Below are positions 1 to 11,443 of a stretch of DNA of 64,000 nucleotides, in pieces. Below the pieces are notes generated by a model. The model saw nothing but the letters and a program-made list of their open reading frames with translations, was not told the DNA's origin and searched no databases. Source of the stretch: Cryptomeria japonica (taxonomy: Eukaryota > Streptophyta > Pinopsida > Cupressales > Cupressaceae). Made by a program: the position numbers and the translations under genes. Where the stretch lies: positions 557,965,136-558,029,135 of the forward strand of contig NC_081413.1 of the NCBI RefSeq assembly GCF_030272615.1, given 5' to 3'. Each line of letters opens with the position of its first letter. Within the stretch, counting starts at the first letter, position 1.

Positions 1-196
1 CTTTGTTGATTTCAGAATACTGTCCATTGCACCGGAGCCCACATAGCCATCATCATGCCTTCACGATGACCGGAGCATCCCACGAGGATTGAGATCCAGC
101 GACAGGTCGTGATCGATGACGAGCCACTGGACGAGGTGAGTTGACTGAATGTTGACTTTTGATTTTCTGCATTTGACTTTCTGTGATCGTTTGTAG

Positions 197-2520
197 GCCT
201 TGGAATCTGACCCTGGGTCCCACTCAGGGTGCCATGGTCCCTGTGGGGCACCATGGTCCCTGACAGGGCGCCATGGTCCCAATCAAGACTTGGCGAGAAA
301 TGTCAAGGTTAGCATATGATGTTTGACAGTTTGCATGAATGATTTTGATGATTGAGTGCTGATTATAGTTATGTTTTTGTTTTGCAGGGTCTCCCATACA
401 TGAGAGAGCATATAGCGGAATAGATTCTTTGCAGTTTGCAAGATCAGATTCCCCGGCTGACTTAGGCAGAGAGAGACACATTGTCGATCATGGGTTTATG
501 GTATGCGATCCTCATGCCAGCCATTCGGTTCCATCCAGCGATGCTGATGGCACTGATGGAGTGATGGGATCCTGACACATGCACATTCCATCTTCCAGTA
601 GGAGAGCTAATGGTTACACTTGAGGATGTGTACCGCATACTTCATCTTCCTATCAGAGGAGCTACTGTGACATATGCGACCGATTGGTCTACGGAGGACC
701 ATCAGAGGGAGCAGGTATATTGCATAGAGAGAGTCATGCCGAGTGAGATGAGAGGTCGCATCATGGTCAGCTGGGTCTTACATCCTATAGGAGAGGTGCC
801 CCTTATGAGACGTCTTATGATCGCCATCATAGCACTAGCTGTTTGCCCTAATGGGCGAGGTACGCACATGCATGGGGGTCTCACATGGTGCATTAGAGCT
901 ATGGAGAGACACAGGAGAGTATATGCTTGGGGTCGGAGTATGCTTGCACATCTCTATCATGACCTTGAGGAGTATGTGTTTGGACAGGGTTGCAGCTTGA
1001 TGACATGCACACTTCTGCAAGTGTGGATATTTGAGCACTTCACATGCACTAGGCCTGTCGGCTTTTCGATGAGTATGGCTAGCGAGCGACCTAGGGTGTT
1101 TGCCTATCCACTTACCAGCGAGTGGAGATTTGGAGATCTGCTATATTGGATAGTGATTTTTGATAGATTGACAGCCGAGGTGACCGTATGGAGACCCTAT
1201 CTATGGATGCACAGATGGGATGGGATGGAGAGATAGTTAGCATGCCTACAGAGGAACTGCCTACTACGGGGACGATATTCACATATCATAGTCCCATTCT
1301 ACTTTGACTGAGTACGGAGGCAGTTTGGGCTAGAGCAGTGCGTTCTAGCCGATGTACCCATCTATACTCAACACTCACGAGTCCTTCCCAGACCTAGAGC
1401 AGTAGCGAGCCTGACGATAGATGACATCGAGACTACAGATATAGAGGGATCTGACCAGGATGTGGTTACCGATTACTCTGCAGAGCCTGGAGCACAGCGC
1501 AGGTATGTTTCATGGTTTATGAGATCATACCCAGGGCCTATCTTTCCACCAGATCACCCGACAGGCCATCCAGGCCCATGGAGACATGGAGATCGAGATG
1601 AGGACTAGGGATCCAGGTCGGAGGAGCCAGAGGAGGGAGAGGGTCATGAGGAGGCAGGAGATCCTGATCCACCCACAAGAGATCAGCCTAGTGCCGAGGA
1701 GGAGGAGGAGGAGGACACGGATAGAGATGAGGAGAATGAGGATGCAGGTGAGGATGCAGACGAGGACGAGGATGAGGATGAGGATGATGAGGAGGAGGAG
1801 GATAGAGATGATGAGGAGGGGTCAGATGTAGCTCCCCACCATTCAGGAGATGATACCATAGCCCTGGATCCTCCTCTTATTCCCTAAAAGGGGGAACATG
1901 AGGCGATACGGAGACCTGTTTCTAGTACGGGTCAGCCTACACCCATCGTGCACAGATTATTTGAGCATGGGGAGCCTAGTAGTTCCTAGTCACAGATGCT
2001 ACCATATCATGATCCCTACTAGCGTGAGGGAGATCCAGGTATAGTAGGTTTATATTGATTGATTAATGTTTTGATGATATAGAATGGTACTAATACAAAA
2101 ATCTATTCAACTGTTATAGCTAATGTGTAGGAGTGGCGTTCCCTGATTTAGCAAGCAGTGACAGACATTTCCATGATGGCACAGATCCCTAGTTCCTCAC
2201 AGATTGCTTATAGGCCTCAGGGGAACGTGGGTCAGCATGAGGACTTGTTTTCCCCATTCCGAGTACAGGTGGACATATGGAGGGAGAGAGAGAGAGTTCT
2301 ATCAGAGAACCTTCAGCGGGCACAATGAGATCTAGCAACAGCTCAGGCCAAGGCTACCTCCTATCACACGATCCTTATGGATAGGGATCGTAGGAGTTCC
2401 TCTCGGAGTCACTCACAGTCTATATCGCGCTACACACCTATGGGTCCACTTGCACGGCCGGATCAGGAGGGAGCATCTAGTCGTCACTCTCCAGCCACCA
2501 GCCCTAGGGATAGGAGATGA
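197..2520 (+). pseudogene. Plant mobile domain (PMD, aminotransferase-like) protein, decayed
   Basis: One frame from 388 reads a typical PMD core: WDPDTCTFHLPVGEL at 565-609, VTLEDVYRILHLPIRG just after 610, then VRRQFGLEQ near 1310-1345. An acidic Glu/Asp run follows (about 1600-1830), and a Ser/Arg-rich tail ends in RDRR at 2518-2520. PMD proteins occur as host genes and inside transposons and retrotransposons; their role is unclear. Stops interrupt the frame at 421, 463, 562, 1234 and later; the TGA at 562 replaces a codon usually read as Arg, as expected for CGA decay. Likely introns are 136-196 and 308-387 (GT..AG), with another near 2039-2130 whose phase does not join cleanly. The gene is antisense to G1 pol and may be G1 cargo, or a separate remnant. 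Confidence 0.75.
229..290. repeat. Three copies of a CCATGGTCCC motif
   Basis: Three imperfect copies of GCGCCATGGTCCC-like sequence lie about 20 bp apart inside the presumed second exon of the PMD pseudogene. The same core, read on the other strand as GGGACCATGGTGCC, resembles units in the G1 LTR near 9255-9390. Confidence 0.6.
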
Positions 2521-3120
2521 TTTTATGATGTAGGATGGGTCATATTTTGGATGTACAGTGACCTATATTTGTATATGATCCACATATATATATATATATA
2601 TATATGCTTCTCTTTTGTCTCAAATGTGTTATCTTTAATGCTTAAAATAATGTATATTTTGCTTTGATTAAATCTAATACATTTGGTAGGTGTACATGTA
2701 TGTTTAGGATTTAATTTCCATGTGATTGATTTCTCAATGCTCCATGATTAAATTGATACATGTGTGACTTAATTAAAATATTTAATCAAGTACTACATTG
2801 ATGATAGGGAAGAAATATGCATTAAGTCTAAGAATCATATAACTAATGTGATTTAATTTTGAACTTAAACACAACATGATACGATCCTGCTTAACGCATA
2901 AGACATTGCGAAATATGCTAGCATAATGGAAATGTAAATCTTTTACAATTTACATAAATGAATTCAAGACAAACTATAAAGTAAAGAAACACGCTTGTCA
3001 AGAACGAAGCAATATAGATTAAACACCATAACATTTAATTCTATTTTTCTCTAATTAGGAGATACTAACATATTACCCAAAGTTGAAGAACTGAAAAGAA
3101 GATAAATAAGGAATGAAGAA
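2521..3120. other. Non-coding spacer between the PMD pseudogene and G1 pol
   Basis: AT-rich sequence with no supported gene. It holds an (AT)n microsatellite at about 2583-2605. There is no LTR edge and no polypurine tract in the minus-strand sense, which argues that the G1 3' LTR is not here. Confidence 0.6.
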
Positions 3121-4518
3121 TTAAGCATAATATCTACGCAAGTGCATAGCATTTATAGGTTCTTTAAGAGGCGTACCGTCTACATCCGCTATTTTGTAAG
3201 CCCCTTATCCATAATCTTCAATAACGATATATGGCCCAAGCCAATTAGGACTAAATTTTCCCTTTTCTGCAGGTAAGGCATTCACATTGCGCTGATTCTC
3301 ATAGAGGACTAAGTCACCTACTGAGAAGGAACGTTGAATAACCTTATCATTATAGCTTCGTTGTAGAGTTTTGTGATATGCTTGATTATGCTCAAGAGTG
3401 TTTATATGCTGTTCATCAAGCATCTCAAGCTGTTGAAGTCATTGTTCTCTATAAGAGTCATCATCTACCATACCTTTGAGAGAAACCCTAAGTGATGGAA
3501 TCTCTAACTCTAAAGGCATAATAGCGTCAGCACCATAAACAAGATTATAAGGGGTAGTTCCTGTAGCAATTCATACACTCGTTCGGTAAGCCCAAAGAGC
3601 ATAGATTAGCTGATTACTCCAATCCTTACCATGCTTATTCACGGTTTTGCGAAGAATTTGTTCAATTATCTTATTGGATGATTCGGCTTGACCATTTGAT
3701 TGAGGATAGTATGGTGTAGAAAATCGATGTTTGATATGATACTTCTCAAGGAATTTCTTCACGTCCTTGTTCTTAAATGATGTCCCATTATCTGAGATTA
3801 TAGTGGAAGGTATCCCGAATCGAGAAATGATGTTTTCTAGAAGAAATTGACAAATCACTTCAGCAGTCGTAGAGCGAAGGGGAATAGCTTCTACCCACTT
3901 TGTAAAGTAATCTGTTGCAGTTATAATGAAGGTGTGTCCTTGAGATGAAGGAGGAGAGATTTTACCAATGAGATCCAAACCCCATGCGGAGAAAGGCCAA
4001 GAAGCTACTTGAGAACGAAGTTCTTGGGCAGGAGCATGAATCAGATTATTGTGTTGTTGACATTGATGACATTTCTTAACAAATGAAAAAGAATCCTTCT
4101 GCATAGTTTGCCAATACTATCCCATACGAAGCAATCTTTGAACCAAGGATTTGCCTCCAAAATGCCCCCCACAGGCACCTGAATGTGCCTCTTCAAGAGC
4201 AACGGGGATTTCTGATTTGTTAAGACAGCGAAGGAGAAGACTGTCATAACCCCTTTGGTAAAGGACATTAGAAAGAATGATATATCTAGTAGACAGCTTG
4301 CGGATTCTAGCCCTAGTGTTCCTATTGGTAGAATCAGGAAAGGTACCATCGGTCAAATATCTTACGATATGCGAGTACCATTCATCTGAGTCTATAAAGT
4401 CACAACATGTTACAAGGCTAGAATCATCTACAATAGCTGGAGAAATAAGGTTGTGAATAACAAATTTAAGATCAACCACAGGGTCCTCTAAAGATACAAG
4501 AGAAGCCACACATGCCAT
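3121..4518 (-). pseudogene. G1 integrase
   Basis: The N-terminal zinc-binding part has two His around HSGACGGHFGG and the pair CHQC. The catalytic core keeps its acidic residues: GLDLIG, ISDNG and QSNGQAESSN. The C-terminal segment with FSVGDLVLYENQ and LPAEKGKFSPNWLGPYIV is the usual Gypsy integrase tail. The frame ends at a TAA at 3121-3123. Stops near 4105 and 3568 and further breaks near 3425 split it. Integrase would insert the element cDNA; this copy is inactive although its catalytic residues remain. Confidence 0.85.
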
Positions 4519-4530
4519 TGCGTCCGCATG

Positions 4531-5262
4531 TCAATTATCTTTTCGAGGAACAGGTTCCATGGTATAAGAATTGAATTTTTGTAATAAAGAGATAACAAGA
4601 TCTTTATATTGTGATAATTTGTCTTGTTTTGCTTGATAGAATCCTGTTACTTGTCTTATAATCAATTGAGAATCTCCATAAATATGTATGTGCTTTATAT
4701 TCAGAGCTAAGGTTACTTTTATTCCCACTATAAGAGCCTCATATTCAGCAATGTTATTGGTACACAGGAAATTTAGATGATAGGATAAGGGAATAGATTT
4801 CCTTGTAGGAGAAATCAGAACAACACCTGCCCCCGATCCCGTATGACACTTAGAACCATCAAAGTATAATTCCCAAGTTTCATCTTTTTCTATAGAAAAA
4901 ATGAAGTCATCGAGAAAAGACTCAGAATTAGGGAAGGAGAAAGGTGAAGGGGCCTCAACTAAGTGGTCAGTCAATGCTTGCCCTTTAATTGCTCTTTGTG
5001 AAACAAATTTAAGGTCAAATTCAGTTAACATCATAACCCACTTAGCTAGGCGTCCTGATAAATCAGTTTTAGAGAAAAGATGCTTCAAAGGATCAAACTT
5101 TACCATGACGTGGACTTCTGAATTTAAAAGATAATGTCTACATTTCTGAGTTGCAAACACCAAGGCCAAGCATTGTCTTTCTATCGCAGAATATCGGGTC
5201 TCATAATCAAGTAAGGTATGACTTATGTAATAAACTGGGCATTCCTTACCATCCTTATCATG
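4531..5262 (-). pseudogene. G1 RNase H end plus extra (Tat-type) RNase H
   Basis: The first part (about 5000-5262) reads YETRYSAIERQCLALVFATQ, the end of the RNase H that follows reverse transcriptase. The second part (about 4560-4870) is a separate RNase H: YFDGSKCHTGSGAGVVL, then TNNIAEYEAL, then GDSQLIIRQV, which supply the catalytic Asp, Glu and Asp. This second domain before integrase is diagnostic for Tat elements. A stop separates it from the zinc-binding part of integrase downstream. Confidence 0.85.
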
Positions 5263-7941
5263 TTATGCCAACAATGCTACAAGAGCATGAGAGGAAGCAG
5301 CTGTATACAGAAGGAAGGGTTTAGAAGGTTCGGCATGTTGAAGAATAGGAGGACTAGCCAAATACACTTTTAAATCTTCAAATGCTTGCTGACAATCTTC
5401 GTTCCATTGAAAAGTGATATTCTTTTTGAGAAGTTGAGTAAAAGGAAAGGTATGATCCGCAAGTTGAGATACGAACCTACGAATAGCTTGAATATTTCCT
5501 TGTAAGCTTTTAAGTTGAGACACATTTCTAGGAGGTGGCATGTTGACAATAGCATCTATTTTCTTAGTGTCCAACTCAATCCCACGATGCGAAACTATGA
5601 ATCCTAATAGTTTTCCACTATCCACACCGAAAACACATTTTCGGGGATTCAAGCGCATGTGATATTTACGAATTCTTTCAAAGATTTGACGAAGGATTTT
5701 AATATGATCTATGCGAAGAATGGATTTGGCTAAAATATCATCAACATAATCCTCTAAAATCTTATGCATATAATCATGAAAGATAAGGGTCATCGCTCAT
5801 TGATAAGTTGCACTGGCATTTTTAAGTCAAAAAGGCATCATTATCCAACAAAATGTACCCCAAGGAGTGGTTAAAGTGGTTTTGAATTGATCTTGAGGGT
5901 TAATGAAAATTTGATTATATCCTAAAAAACCATCCATGAAGGATAACAAGGCATGTCCTGCCATAGAATCAACTATCATGTCAATGTTTGGAAGAGGGAA
6001 ATCATCTTTTAAAGAAGCCCTATTTAAATCTTGAAAATTGGTACACATTCTTATTTTATTATCTGGTTTAGCCACAACGACAATATTTGAAATCCATGGG
6101 GAATAGTCAATAGGGCGGATAAATCCAGCCTCCAATAACTTTTCAATCTCAGCCTTAACAAGCAGAGCCACCTTAGGATTCATTTTTCGAATCTTTTGTT
6201 TCACGCACTTAGCATCGGGAACTAAGACAATATTATGAGTGACAATCTTAGGATCTATACCAGGCATGTCAGAGTATGTCCAAGCAAAGATCTCAGGGAA
6301 TTCGTGCAATAAATCTTCATATTGTTTTTGTTCCTCTTCATCCAAACATTTTCGAATTTTAATGACTTTTTCTTTATTGCAAGGATCCATCTTAACATCA
6401 GTGGTGTCACTTATAAGAAGATTACTTTGTTTAGGAGTATCCTTTAACTGAGGTAATTCTTTAACAATCTCATCATTATCGATCTCTTTTCCAAAATAGG
6501 CTTTAGTGTTCAAACAATAAGGAAGTCCCCTATTGTGATGATAACAAGGAAGAGTGTCATAGGCTCCCAAGAATTCAGCTAAAGCATCATTAGTAGGGAA
6601 GACATCCAAAGCATAGGCATGCGAAGGATCCCCATCAATATACTCAGGGTGTTGCATTGATAGAGATGTAGAAATAGCATTAACACTAATGCATGGTCTT
6701 TTAGAAGCTTTAGTGAGTTTGCAGGGATTATAGCCAAGTCCAAAGGCATAATTGTGAAAATTATTCTCTAGAGGAACCTTTATCCCTTGTTCATGAGAGC
6801 CACAACCATTTCCATGATACCCATGCTTAGCAAAAATGCGAAAACCACAACCATAATGATCAGCCATTTCAGAAAGAGAAGGTGGTTTTTCATAAGACAA
6901 AGAATCATACTCTTCAGAATTAGAGGTGTGAGGAGAAGAAGTTTGAGAAGCGGCCACAAAATTATTACTTATAGGTTCAGGTAAGATTGACTGATTTTTA
7001 GCTTCTTCCTTCTTTTCAACTTTAAGCTCTCTAGAAAGAACCTTATATTCACCTATAAAGGTGGGATTGAAATCAAGAGATCCCCAATCGTCTTCTGCGA
7101 GAACCTTCTCAGGATCAAAATCCTTCTTATGTGTAGATTCAAGTAGAGAAGAATCTTCTTCAGGAGCTCTAGACTCATCCAAAGAATTTTGATCATCAGA
7201 GAGCGAGGATTCATCGATAGGCATCTTGTTTAAAGAGTCATCACTAGACAAGGATGGCTTAGAAGAACCCCCTTTGGAAGTAGATGTTTGTAGACAAGCT
7301 TGGAAATTAGTATCACCTATCAAGGTATATGTCTTATTGTTATAAATAAATTTAACTTGTCTATGCAATGTAGAGGGGATAGCTTGCATACTGTGAATCC
7401 AAGGTCTCCCTAATAACAAGTTGTATGTTAAATTTCCTAACATAACATGGATAGGAGTAGGCAAAGTAACAGGTCCCACTGTGAGAGGTAAGGTGATAAT
7501 ACCTAATGAAGTGTTAGCCACATTGTCAAAGCCTCGAATGGGATGAGAGTCAGGCTCAATGAGGGATGTATCCACATTCATTTTATGCAATAGATTAATG
7601 CTACACACATTAAGGCCAGAGCCATTATCTACTAGTGTTCGTCTTATAGCAGTGTCTTTCATGGTAACCACAATCATCAAGGGATCATATTGATGTTGAA
7701 TTTCGCTAGTAGGCAACTCATCTTGGGTAAACATAATTTGAGCTTTAGGATTCATCACAGAGTTAACCAAAGATGCTATATTACTAGATGTATTCGATGG
7801 AGGAACATTCAAATCTTTCAAGGCATCTTGTAACATTCTGTGATGAGTGGAAGAAGTTTGAATCAAATCCCAAAGGGATATCTTAGCAGGGGTAGCTTGA
7901 AGTTGTTCTATGACATCATATTCCTTACCCATAACTTGCAA
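5263..7941 (-). pseudogene. G1 protease and reverse transcriptase
   Basis: The frame starts with a linker typical of Tat polyproteins (TPAKISLWDLIQTSSTHHRM). An aspartic protease follows with the active motif VDNGSGLNV near 7615 and NLLLGRPW further on. Reverse transcriptase runs from about 6130 (EAGFIRPIDYSPWISNIVV) to DYVDDIL near 5740, so the catalytic Asp pair is present. Stops just after MMPF (5825) and before AMTL interrupt the palm; the second replaces a probable CGA codon. The N-terminal ORF joins by a frameshift near 7945. Confidence 0.85.
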
Positions 7942-7944
7942 AAT

Positions 7945-8666
7945 ACAGGGAGCTTGTGGAAGAATTGGTTAGGATTAGGAAGAGAAACTGGAATAACAGG
8001 AGGAGGATTAGGCTGCCTATTATTTCTGGTGTGATAAGTATGGGCAACCACATGATAACTCTCTCTAGTTAATTGCTTGGCATAACTATAAGGACTTATA
8101 GGTTTTCTTCCTTGCACAGTGATGATTGGTTTATTCGGAGTATGAAAGGAATAATGATCATACCCTCCTTGGATAGTAAGGAGAGGTGATTTAGAAACTT
8201 GAAAGGTGGGAGAAGGATAATCACCTTGGACTTCAAAGAGAGGCTTGTTATGCTCATTCAATTTTATCATGTTAACCAATTTAGAAGTCTTGTTCTTGTT
8301 TAAAGATTTCGATAAAGCCACAAAGTCATCAAGAGCATCATCCAACAAAGCATGATCATATCGATTAAAAGGTTTATCTTTTGATTCAAAAGGAGACATC
8401 TCCTCATAGAGGGGATTATTGAAAACAACCATGTTACTAGATTTAGTGGAAGAGTTGATAGGAATGTACCCTTGAGAGGAACCATTCGACTTATCTTTCT
8501 CATCACACCTAAATGGCATAGTAACAAGGTTTATGAGTCTTTGGTAAAATGAAGGTTTGGCATCTTTAGGGTTCAAAAACTCATCTAAAGCTTCATCTAA
8601 TTCATCTTGGCTATACTCATAATAATCATCATAAGCATGAACATTTTGCAAATAAAAATCTGACAT
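7945..8666 (-). CDS. G1 N-terminal ORF, no capsid domain recognised
   Basis: About 240 codons start at ATG 8664-8666 (MSDFYLQNVHAYDDYYEYS) and run without a stop to a frameshift near 7945, where the protease frame takes over. The protein is acidic at its start, rich in Ser, Asn and Pro later, and has three repeats of the type (F/T/T)x(V/I)QG(D/G/R) (FEVQGDYPS, LTIQGGYDH, ITVQGRKPI). I see no retrotransposon gag capsid domain and no zinc knuckle. The primer site is only about 150 bp upstream, so no separate gag gene fits. Function unknown. Confidence 0.6.
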
Positions 8667-8812
8667 TTTGAAATAAAGGTTGCATAAAATTTTAAACACA
8701 CAATGCAAAGAAACACACTCTTTTTTTTTCTTTTTTAATGAAAATGAAATGAAAACACACTAAATCTAGATCTAGATCTAACAAATGCAATGCAAGAGGA
8801 AGCAATGATAGA

Positions 8813-8830
8813 TTCACGTCAGGTTCACCA
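8813..8830 (-). other. G1 primer-binding site, tRNA-Trp-like
   Basis: The minus strand reads TGGTGAACCTGACGTGAA. From memory this matches the 3' end of plant tRNA-Trp with one mismatch. It lies 3 bp inside the 5' LTR edge, where a primer site belongs. Confidence 0.7.
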
Positions 8831-8833
8831 AAA

Positions 8834-10523
8834 TGTGTAGCGAAAAAAGCGAGACTAGGTTAACATGCCCTAATCCTACCTTTTGACACACATTATGGAA
8901 TACGAAAGAGCCTAGAGGTATCACACAATTGGCTACTTCTTTTTGTGAAAGAGAGAGCCACGGGCTACCTATTAGGATTTATATTCCTTTGTTGTAATTG
9001 AAAGATAAAATGATACAAGTTCAAGTCCTAATCCCAAAATGCATGTATAAACTAATAACAAGATTGCAGAATTGAGATTAAACAATAAACAACTGTAAAT
9101 ACAAGGACGAAATAAGAATGCAGATGCATACCCGGAGTCAAAATCTGATTGAAAATGTTCGGGATGGGGGCACGGGTGCCACTGTCCTGATACTATGCCA
9201 GAAACTACACCTGAAACTGCTGTCTTGCACTCTGGAAACTGTCGGAAATGTTGTCTGTCAGGAGGACCAGGGCACCCAGCGCCTCTGTCCCAGGGACGAG
9301 GGCACCCAGCGCCTCAATCCCAGGGACCAGGGTGCCTAGCACCCCTGTCCTGGCAGGACCAGGGCGCCCCACACCCCTGTCCAGGTCTTTTGCTCTGCAA
9401 TTTGGTGTGGAGTGCTGTCTCGACCTGCTTTTCCCAGATCTGTAACCTGCGGCGTCGTCCGAGTCCCGAAACCTGCACTTACATCTGAAAAGGGTGTGGG
9501 TGGCTATATAGGGTTTTGCCTTAGTCAAACCCCCACTTCGGTGATTTCCACCTCCACGAATAGCCAAGTTGTATTGTAAAATGTATTGTGTGTGCAGACC
9601 TTGTGTGTGTGCAAGATCCTAAAATGCAAGTAAGCAAACTAGAGCAACCTAGAAAGTAAACCCTAATTGCTTGTAAATGATAATGTAAATGCTCTAAATC
9701 AAGATGCAAAGTGATCTAAAGCATGAATAAAGGATATATTGAATCTTATGCAAAGACATGAAAACAACATGAAATCATACCCAACCCCCAAGGGAGGGGT
9801 ACAAGCCAATCTTCAGTTGGTAATCTCCTGTTGTTCTTCAATGTCTTCCAAGCCCTAAATGGATGAATGAAATTGATAAATGCTTGATAGAGGGATGTTG
9901 AATGTTGTTGAAGTCTTCAAAGATCTGCTCTTTCGCTGCATATGAGATTCCTGAAAACAAAAATCCCATCCCTTCAAATGAAGAAAGAGAGCTCTTATGT
10001 ATGAAACCCTAGGTCGTAATTTCATCTTTTGGCCGACCTAGAGATTGAATTTCCCGCCAATTTCTTGGGGTTAAGCTTTATTTTATGATTGGATTGTGCT
10101 CCTAAAATTTTGAGAAAAATGTCGGAGACCATGTGCACTCCAGGCGCCACGGTCCCAACAACTTTTCACCAAATTTTCAGGGCCATCGGATATGATGATT
10201 TTAGAGAGAATCCCAAAGTTACAGGTGATTTCGATATGTTTTGACCCCCAAAACCAAGCCCCCAAGTTCAAAATAGGGCTTAATTAGGGTTTTTGATTGA
10301 ATGATGTATTGGAGGAATAAAATGAAAAGGGCACACTTTAACGAAAGGGCCCAACTTTATGATGTAGAGGATGAAGAAATAGGACCTTAGACCTAATTAA
10401 TTTGATTAATTAAGTGCTAAAGGAGAAATGCAATGCAAAATGTAAAATACACCAAGGCGGGTGCTAAACTAGGTGTGAAATTGTACCACCCTAGCAAGTG
10501 CGTACAATTTACGATGCTACACA
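8834..10523 (-). mobile_element. G1 5' LTR
   Basis: The 1690-bp repeat begins TGTGTAGC and ends GCTACACA in plus-strand order, a perfect 8-bp terminal inverted repeat with TG..CA edges. The primer site follows its inner edge after 3 bp. A minus-strand TATA-like box (CCTATATAGCC) lies near 9503-9512. A GC-rich block of short repeats lies at about 9255-9390. The outer edge cuts C1 integrase at 10523/10524. Confidence 0.85.
9255..9390. repeat. GGGACCAGGGCGCC-type short repeats in the G1 LTR
   Basis: Four imperfect units of about 30-38 bp share an AGGACCAGGGCACC / GGGACCAGGGTGCC core and repeated CAGCGCC. A related single unit is near 10130-10150. The block is far richer in GC than the rest of the LTR. 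Confidence 0.65.
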
Positions 10524-10854
10524 ACTATCTTCCTGTTTCTTTTTCAACTCTAGCCTTATACCATTTGAACATTTGAAAGGCTTCTGATTTTTCTTTTAAA
10601 AACATAACTGACATCATTCTTGAGTAATCATCCACAAATAATATGAAGTATCTATCTCCATAATAACTTTGAACTTTCATGGGACCACAAAGATCAGTGT
10701 GCACTAGATCTAAAATTCCTTTAGAAGTGTAGGACTTACTTGTAAAGCTTGACTTTGTCATCTTACCCGTCTGGCATCCTTGAAATATTGCATTCTCTAG
10801 TTTTTCTAGGATCGGTAGACCTCTTACTCGGTGCTTCTTACTTATTTTGATCAA
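10524..10854 (-). pseudogene. C1 integrase, first part
   Basis: Reads the zinc-binding tail CQTGKM, then VHTDLCGPM with the first catalytic Asp and FILFVDDYSRM. It ends at KETGR because G1 inserted there. The other catalytic residues would be left of G1. Upstream of 10854 a stop breaks the link to the His pair of the zinc-binding part. Confidence 0.85.
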
Positions 10855-10893
10855 GTTATCAAAATTTACATGACAAAACCTTTTATGCCATAA

Positions 10894-11406
10894 CTAGGTA
10901 TCTTCTAGTTTAGCATACAGACAATTGTTCCGAGTTGAGTCAAGATGAAATGTATTACCTTTTTTTTGTGTCCTGGTAGTAGCCAACTTTCCATGTTTGT
11001 CATGAACTTTGACACATCCCTTGTGGAATTCTATTCGATATCCTGTATTGTTTAGCTGTGCTACACTCAACAAATTGTATTTCAAACCTTCAACCCAATA
11101 TACATCATCACATTCAGCATTGTCAATAAGTGTTATAGATCCTTTACCTTTCATCGGACATGGTACATCATTACCAAATCTTACATATCCTCCATCATAG
11201 TCTTCTAATTTAACAAACTTGTGTTTATCACCTATCATGTGATGTGAGCATCCACTATCTATGATCCAAGAATCATTTTTATTTATGTGAGATATTAGGG
11301 ATTTTTCTTCATACCTTTCTTCATCCGATCCATGTTTGGTAGCCACATAAACAACTTCCTCTGTATCAGTCCCATCAGATTTAATCATCATTGGATTCCT
11401 CATCAA
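10894..11406 (-). pseudogene. C1 protease and linker
   Basis: Open 170-codon frame with SWIIDSGCSHHMIGD near 11240-11280. The DSG triad is the catalytic site of Copia aspartic protease. VEGLKYNLLSVAQL is the conserved linker that follows. The C-terminal part leads toward integrase. It would release gag and pol proteins from the polyprotein. Confidence 0.85.
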
Positions 11407-11443
11407 CTACTAGGTATGTCTTTCTATCTTTGCTTCTGAAGTC

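Larger units (their letters stand above)
1..10523 (-). mobile_element. G1: Ty3/Gypsy Tat-type LTR retrotransposon, 3' end beyond window
   Basis: Minus-strand element read from its 5' LTR (8834-10523) through a primer site (8813-8830), an N-terminal ORF, protease, reverse transcriptase, RNase H, extra RNase H and integrase to a pol stop at 3121. The extra RNase H between RNase H and integrase is the mark of the Tat clade. No 3' LTR with the GCTACACA edge was found in 2521-3120, so the element probably continues left past the antisense PMD pseudogene. The right edge cuts the integrase frame of Copia element C1, so G1 is the younger of the two. Its TSD cannot be tested because the left end is not in the window. 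Many in-frame stops show it is dead. Confidence 0.85.

Noticed and set aside
1586-1831. Open frame rich in Met and Arg
   Set aside because: It is a shadow of the acidic Glu/Asp stretch of the PMD pseudogene, which is in the frame continuous with the PMD core.
2429-2436. GCTACACA, identical to the G1 LTR edge
   Set aside because: It lies inside the PMD coding tail, has no polypurine tract beside it, and the neighbouring sequence does not match the G1 LTR, so it is chance.
8813-8830. Part of a tRNA gene
   Set aside because: Only the 18-nt complement of a tRNA 3' end is present, 3 bp from an LTR edge; no cloverleaf surrounds it.
9195-9567. Overlapping Pro/Gly-rich ORFs in the G1 LTR
   Set aside because: They arise from the GC-rich short repeats and no frame is favoured.
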